Of a stretch of DNA of 5,852 nt, positions 5,110-5,852 are shown piece by piece (position 1 is the stretch's first letter; every line of letters starts with the position of its first letter). The stretch is taken from positions 1-5,852 of the forward strand of contig JAGWNV010000175.1 in the NCBI GenBank assembly GCA_028872975.1, given 5' to 3'. Position numbers and translations under genes: made by a program. The notes under the pieces were generated by a model. The model saw only the letters and a list, made by a program, of their open reading frames with translations, searched no databases and had not been told where the DNA came from. This stretch comes from Acidobacteriota bacterium. Lineage in GTDB: Bacteria; Actinomycetota; Acidimicrobiia; Acidimicrobiales; UBA8190.

Positions 5110-5481
5110 ATGCCCAGCCTGCTCGCCCTGCGGCCGGCCGACCGGCGGGTGCTCCTGCGCTACCGGGTGCTGGCCTACACGACGGCGGTGCTCCTCATCG
5201 TCCTCGTCTTCGTGGGGATCCCCCTCCAGCTGTGGGCGCACGACCTGTGGGTGGTCCGGATCGTCGGCACGATGCACGGCTACCTCTACCTCGTCTACCT
5301 GGTGGTCGCCTTCGAGTGCAGCCGCCGACTCCGGGTGCGGCTCGGGTGGATGGTGCTCGTCCTGTTGGCCGGGACCATCCCCTTCTGCGCCATCGTCGCC
5401 GAGCGCCTCCTCACCCGGCGCTACGAGCGGATGACGGGCGAGGACCGCCCCCCGGCTCTCGAGGCGGCGCTCCCCCGATGA
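5110..5481 (+). CDS. DUF3817 family small integral membrane protein
   Basis: The 123-residue protein has three predicted membrane helices: about 19-38 (VLAYTTAVLLIVLVFVGIP), 52-69 (VGTMHGYLYLVYLVVAFE) and 78-97 (LGWMVLVLLAGTIPFCAIVA). It ends in a charged cytoplasmic tail (ERLLTRRYERMTGEDRP). The HGYLYLVYL stretch in helix 2 and GTIPF....AER in helix 3 are hallmarks of DUF3817, a family widespread in actinobacteria and also found elsewhere. Its function is not known to me; the conserved His-Gly in the membrane suggests a specific role rather than a generic anchor. The TGA stop overlaps the ATG of the next membrane protein gene (ATGA), so the two are very likely translated together and may form a complex. 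Confidence 0.9.
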   Translation: MPSLLALRPADRRVLLRYRVLAYTTAVLLIVLVFVGIPLQLWAHDLWVVRIVGTMHGYLYLVYLVVAFECSRRLRVRLGWMVLVLLAGTIPFCAIVAERLLTRRYERMTGEDRPPALEAALPR

Positions 5482-5852
5482 ACGTCCCCGCCGTGGCCGG
5501 GCCCCGTCCCTCCCGGCGCACGTCCTCGGGCCGCTCCCCCTGGCTCACCCGAAGGGCGCTCGTCGCCCACCTGGCTCTCCTGGTCTGGGTCCCCGGGTGC
5601 GCGCTGGCGTCGTGGTGGCAGGTACGGATCGCCCTCGGGGGAGACGGGCTCGGGTGGGTGTACTCGGTGATGTGGCCGTGCTTCGCCGTGCTCGGCACCG
5701 TGTTCTGGTGGTACCTCGTCCACGACGATCCCGACACGCTCGGCGCCAGGGGGCTGCGGTCGAGGGCGGCGGCGCCCGGGGGCGACGGTGGGCTCGCCCC
5801 GGCCGAGGCGCACGACGTGGGCCCCGACGGCCGACGGCTCGCCGAGCTCGAG
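5478..5852 (+). CDS. Membrane protein coupled to DUF3817 (3' end outside window)
   Basis: The frame opens with an ATG overlapping the preceding stop and stays open for 125 codons to the window edge. After a basic N-terminus (1-24, with SPWLTRRALVAH) come two predicted membrane helices, about 27-47 (ending in CALASWWQVR) and 59-80 (WVYSVMWPCFAVLGTVFWWYL). A conserved-looking acidic HDDPDT (82-87) and a Gly/Ala/Asp-rich soluble tail follow. The tryptophan-rich WWQ-R-A-G then Y-S-WP-FA pattern, and its position after DUF3817, match an uncharacterised actinobacterial membrane protein type I have seen in this arrangement. It also loosely recalls the first helix region of SURF1-like proteins. The start has no good Shine-Dalgarno nearby, consistent with coupling. 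Function unknown. Confidence 0.8.
   Translation, partial: MNVPAVAGPRPSRRTSSGRSPWLTRRALVAHLALLVWVPGCALASWWQVRIALGGDGLGWVYSVMWPCFAVLGTVFWWYLVHDDPDTLGARGLRSRAAAPGGDGGLAPAEAHDVGPDGRRLAELE

Noticed and set aside
5421..5813. Minus-strand open frame antisense to the last two membrane protein genes
   Set aside because: Pro/Arg/Gly-rich shadow; the plus frames show clear membrane helices and an ATGA coupling.

Overview
The window is very GC-rich, with G or C at nearly every third codon position, several GTG starts, short spacers and a DUF3817 membrane protein paired with a second small membrane protein. Together these point to a high-GC actinobacterium. An Acidimicrobiia-like or uncultured soil or aquatic lineage is my guess from the protein styles and cannot be proven from the window. 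It reads as ordinary chromosome: I see no integrase, transposase, phage gene, CRISPR array or toxin/defence cassette.

Left part (1-1435). The tail of an unrecognised protein (ends 199) overlaps by 32 nt a class I SAM-dependent methyltransferase of the CmoM type (168-956). The next 360 nt hold no intact gene. They contain a decayed fragment of a repeated Ig-like ('putative Ig', He_PIG-type) surface-protein domain (about 1010-1246) and three degenerate 17-nt tandem units (1266-1316), which abut the 3' end of a minus-strand tRNA-Val(GAC) gene (1319-1391). That tRNA has its own candidate -10 box.

Middle (1436-4793). A minus-strand gene encodes a single-pass membrane protein with a long Pro/Thr/Ala stalk and an extracellular four-cysteine beta domain. 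Its start is best set at the GTG at 2602 by a strong Shine-Dalgarno. Divergent from it, across 119 bp carrying an 11-nt direct repeat, is a two-gene unit: an amidohydrolase-2 family metal-dependent hydrolase or decarboxylase (2722-3930) and, 11 nt later, a phytanoyl-CoA-dioxygenase family Fe(II)/2-oxoglutarate enzyme (3942-4793). This pair looks like a small catabolic or modification operon acting on an unidentified carboxylate or other small molecule.

Right part (4794-5852). A short GC palindrome separates the operon from a convergent small beta-rich protein gene (4815-5039, minus). Divergent from that lies DUF3817 (5110-5481), translationally coupled through ATGA to a second membrane protein that runs off the window. 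The spacer between the divergent pair has a perfect 9-bp inverted repeat flanked by TANNNT boxes placed so that both mRNAs could be leaderless or nearly so.

The most notable items are the dioxygenase/amidohydrolase pair, the palindromic divergent promoter at 5046-5101, the Ig-domain remnant and 17-nt repeats next to the tRNA, and a CmoM-like methyltransferase in an actinobacterial setting.
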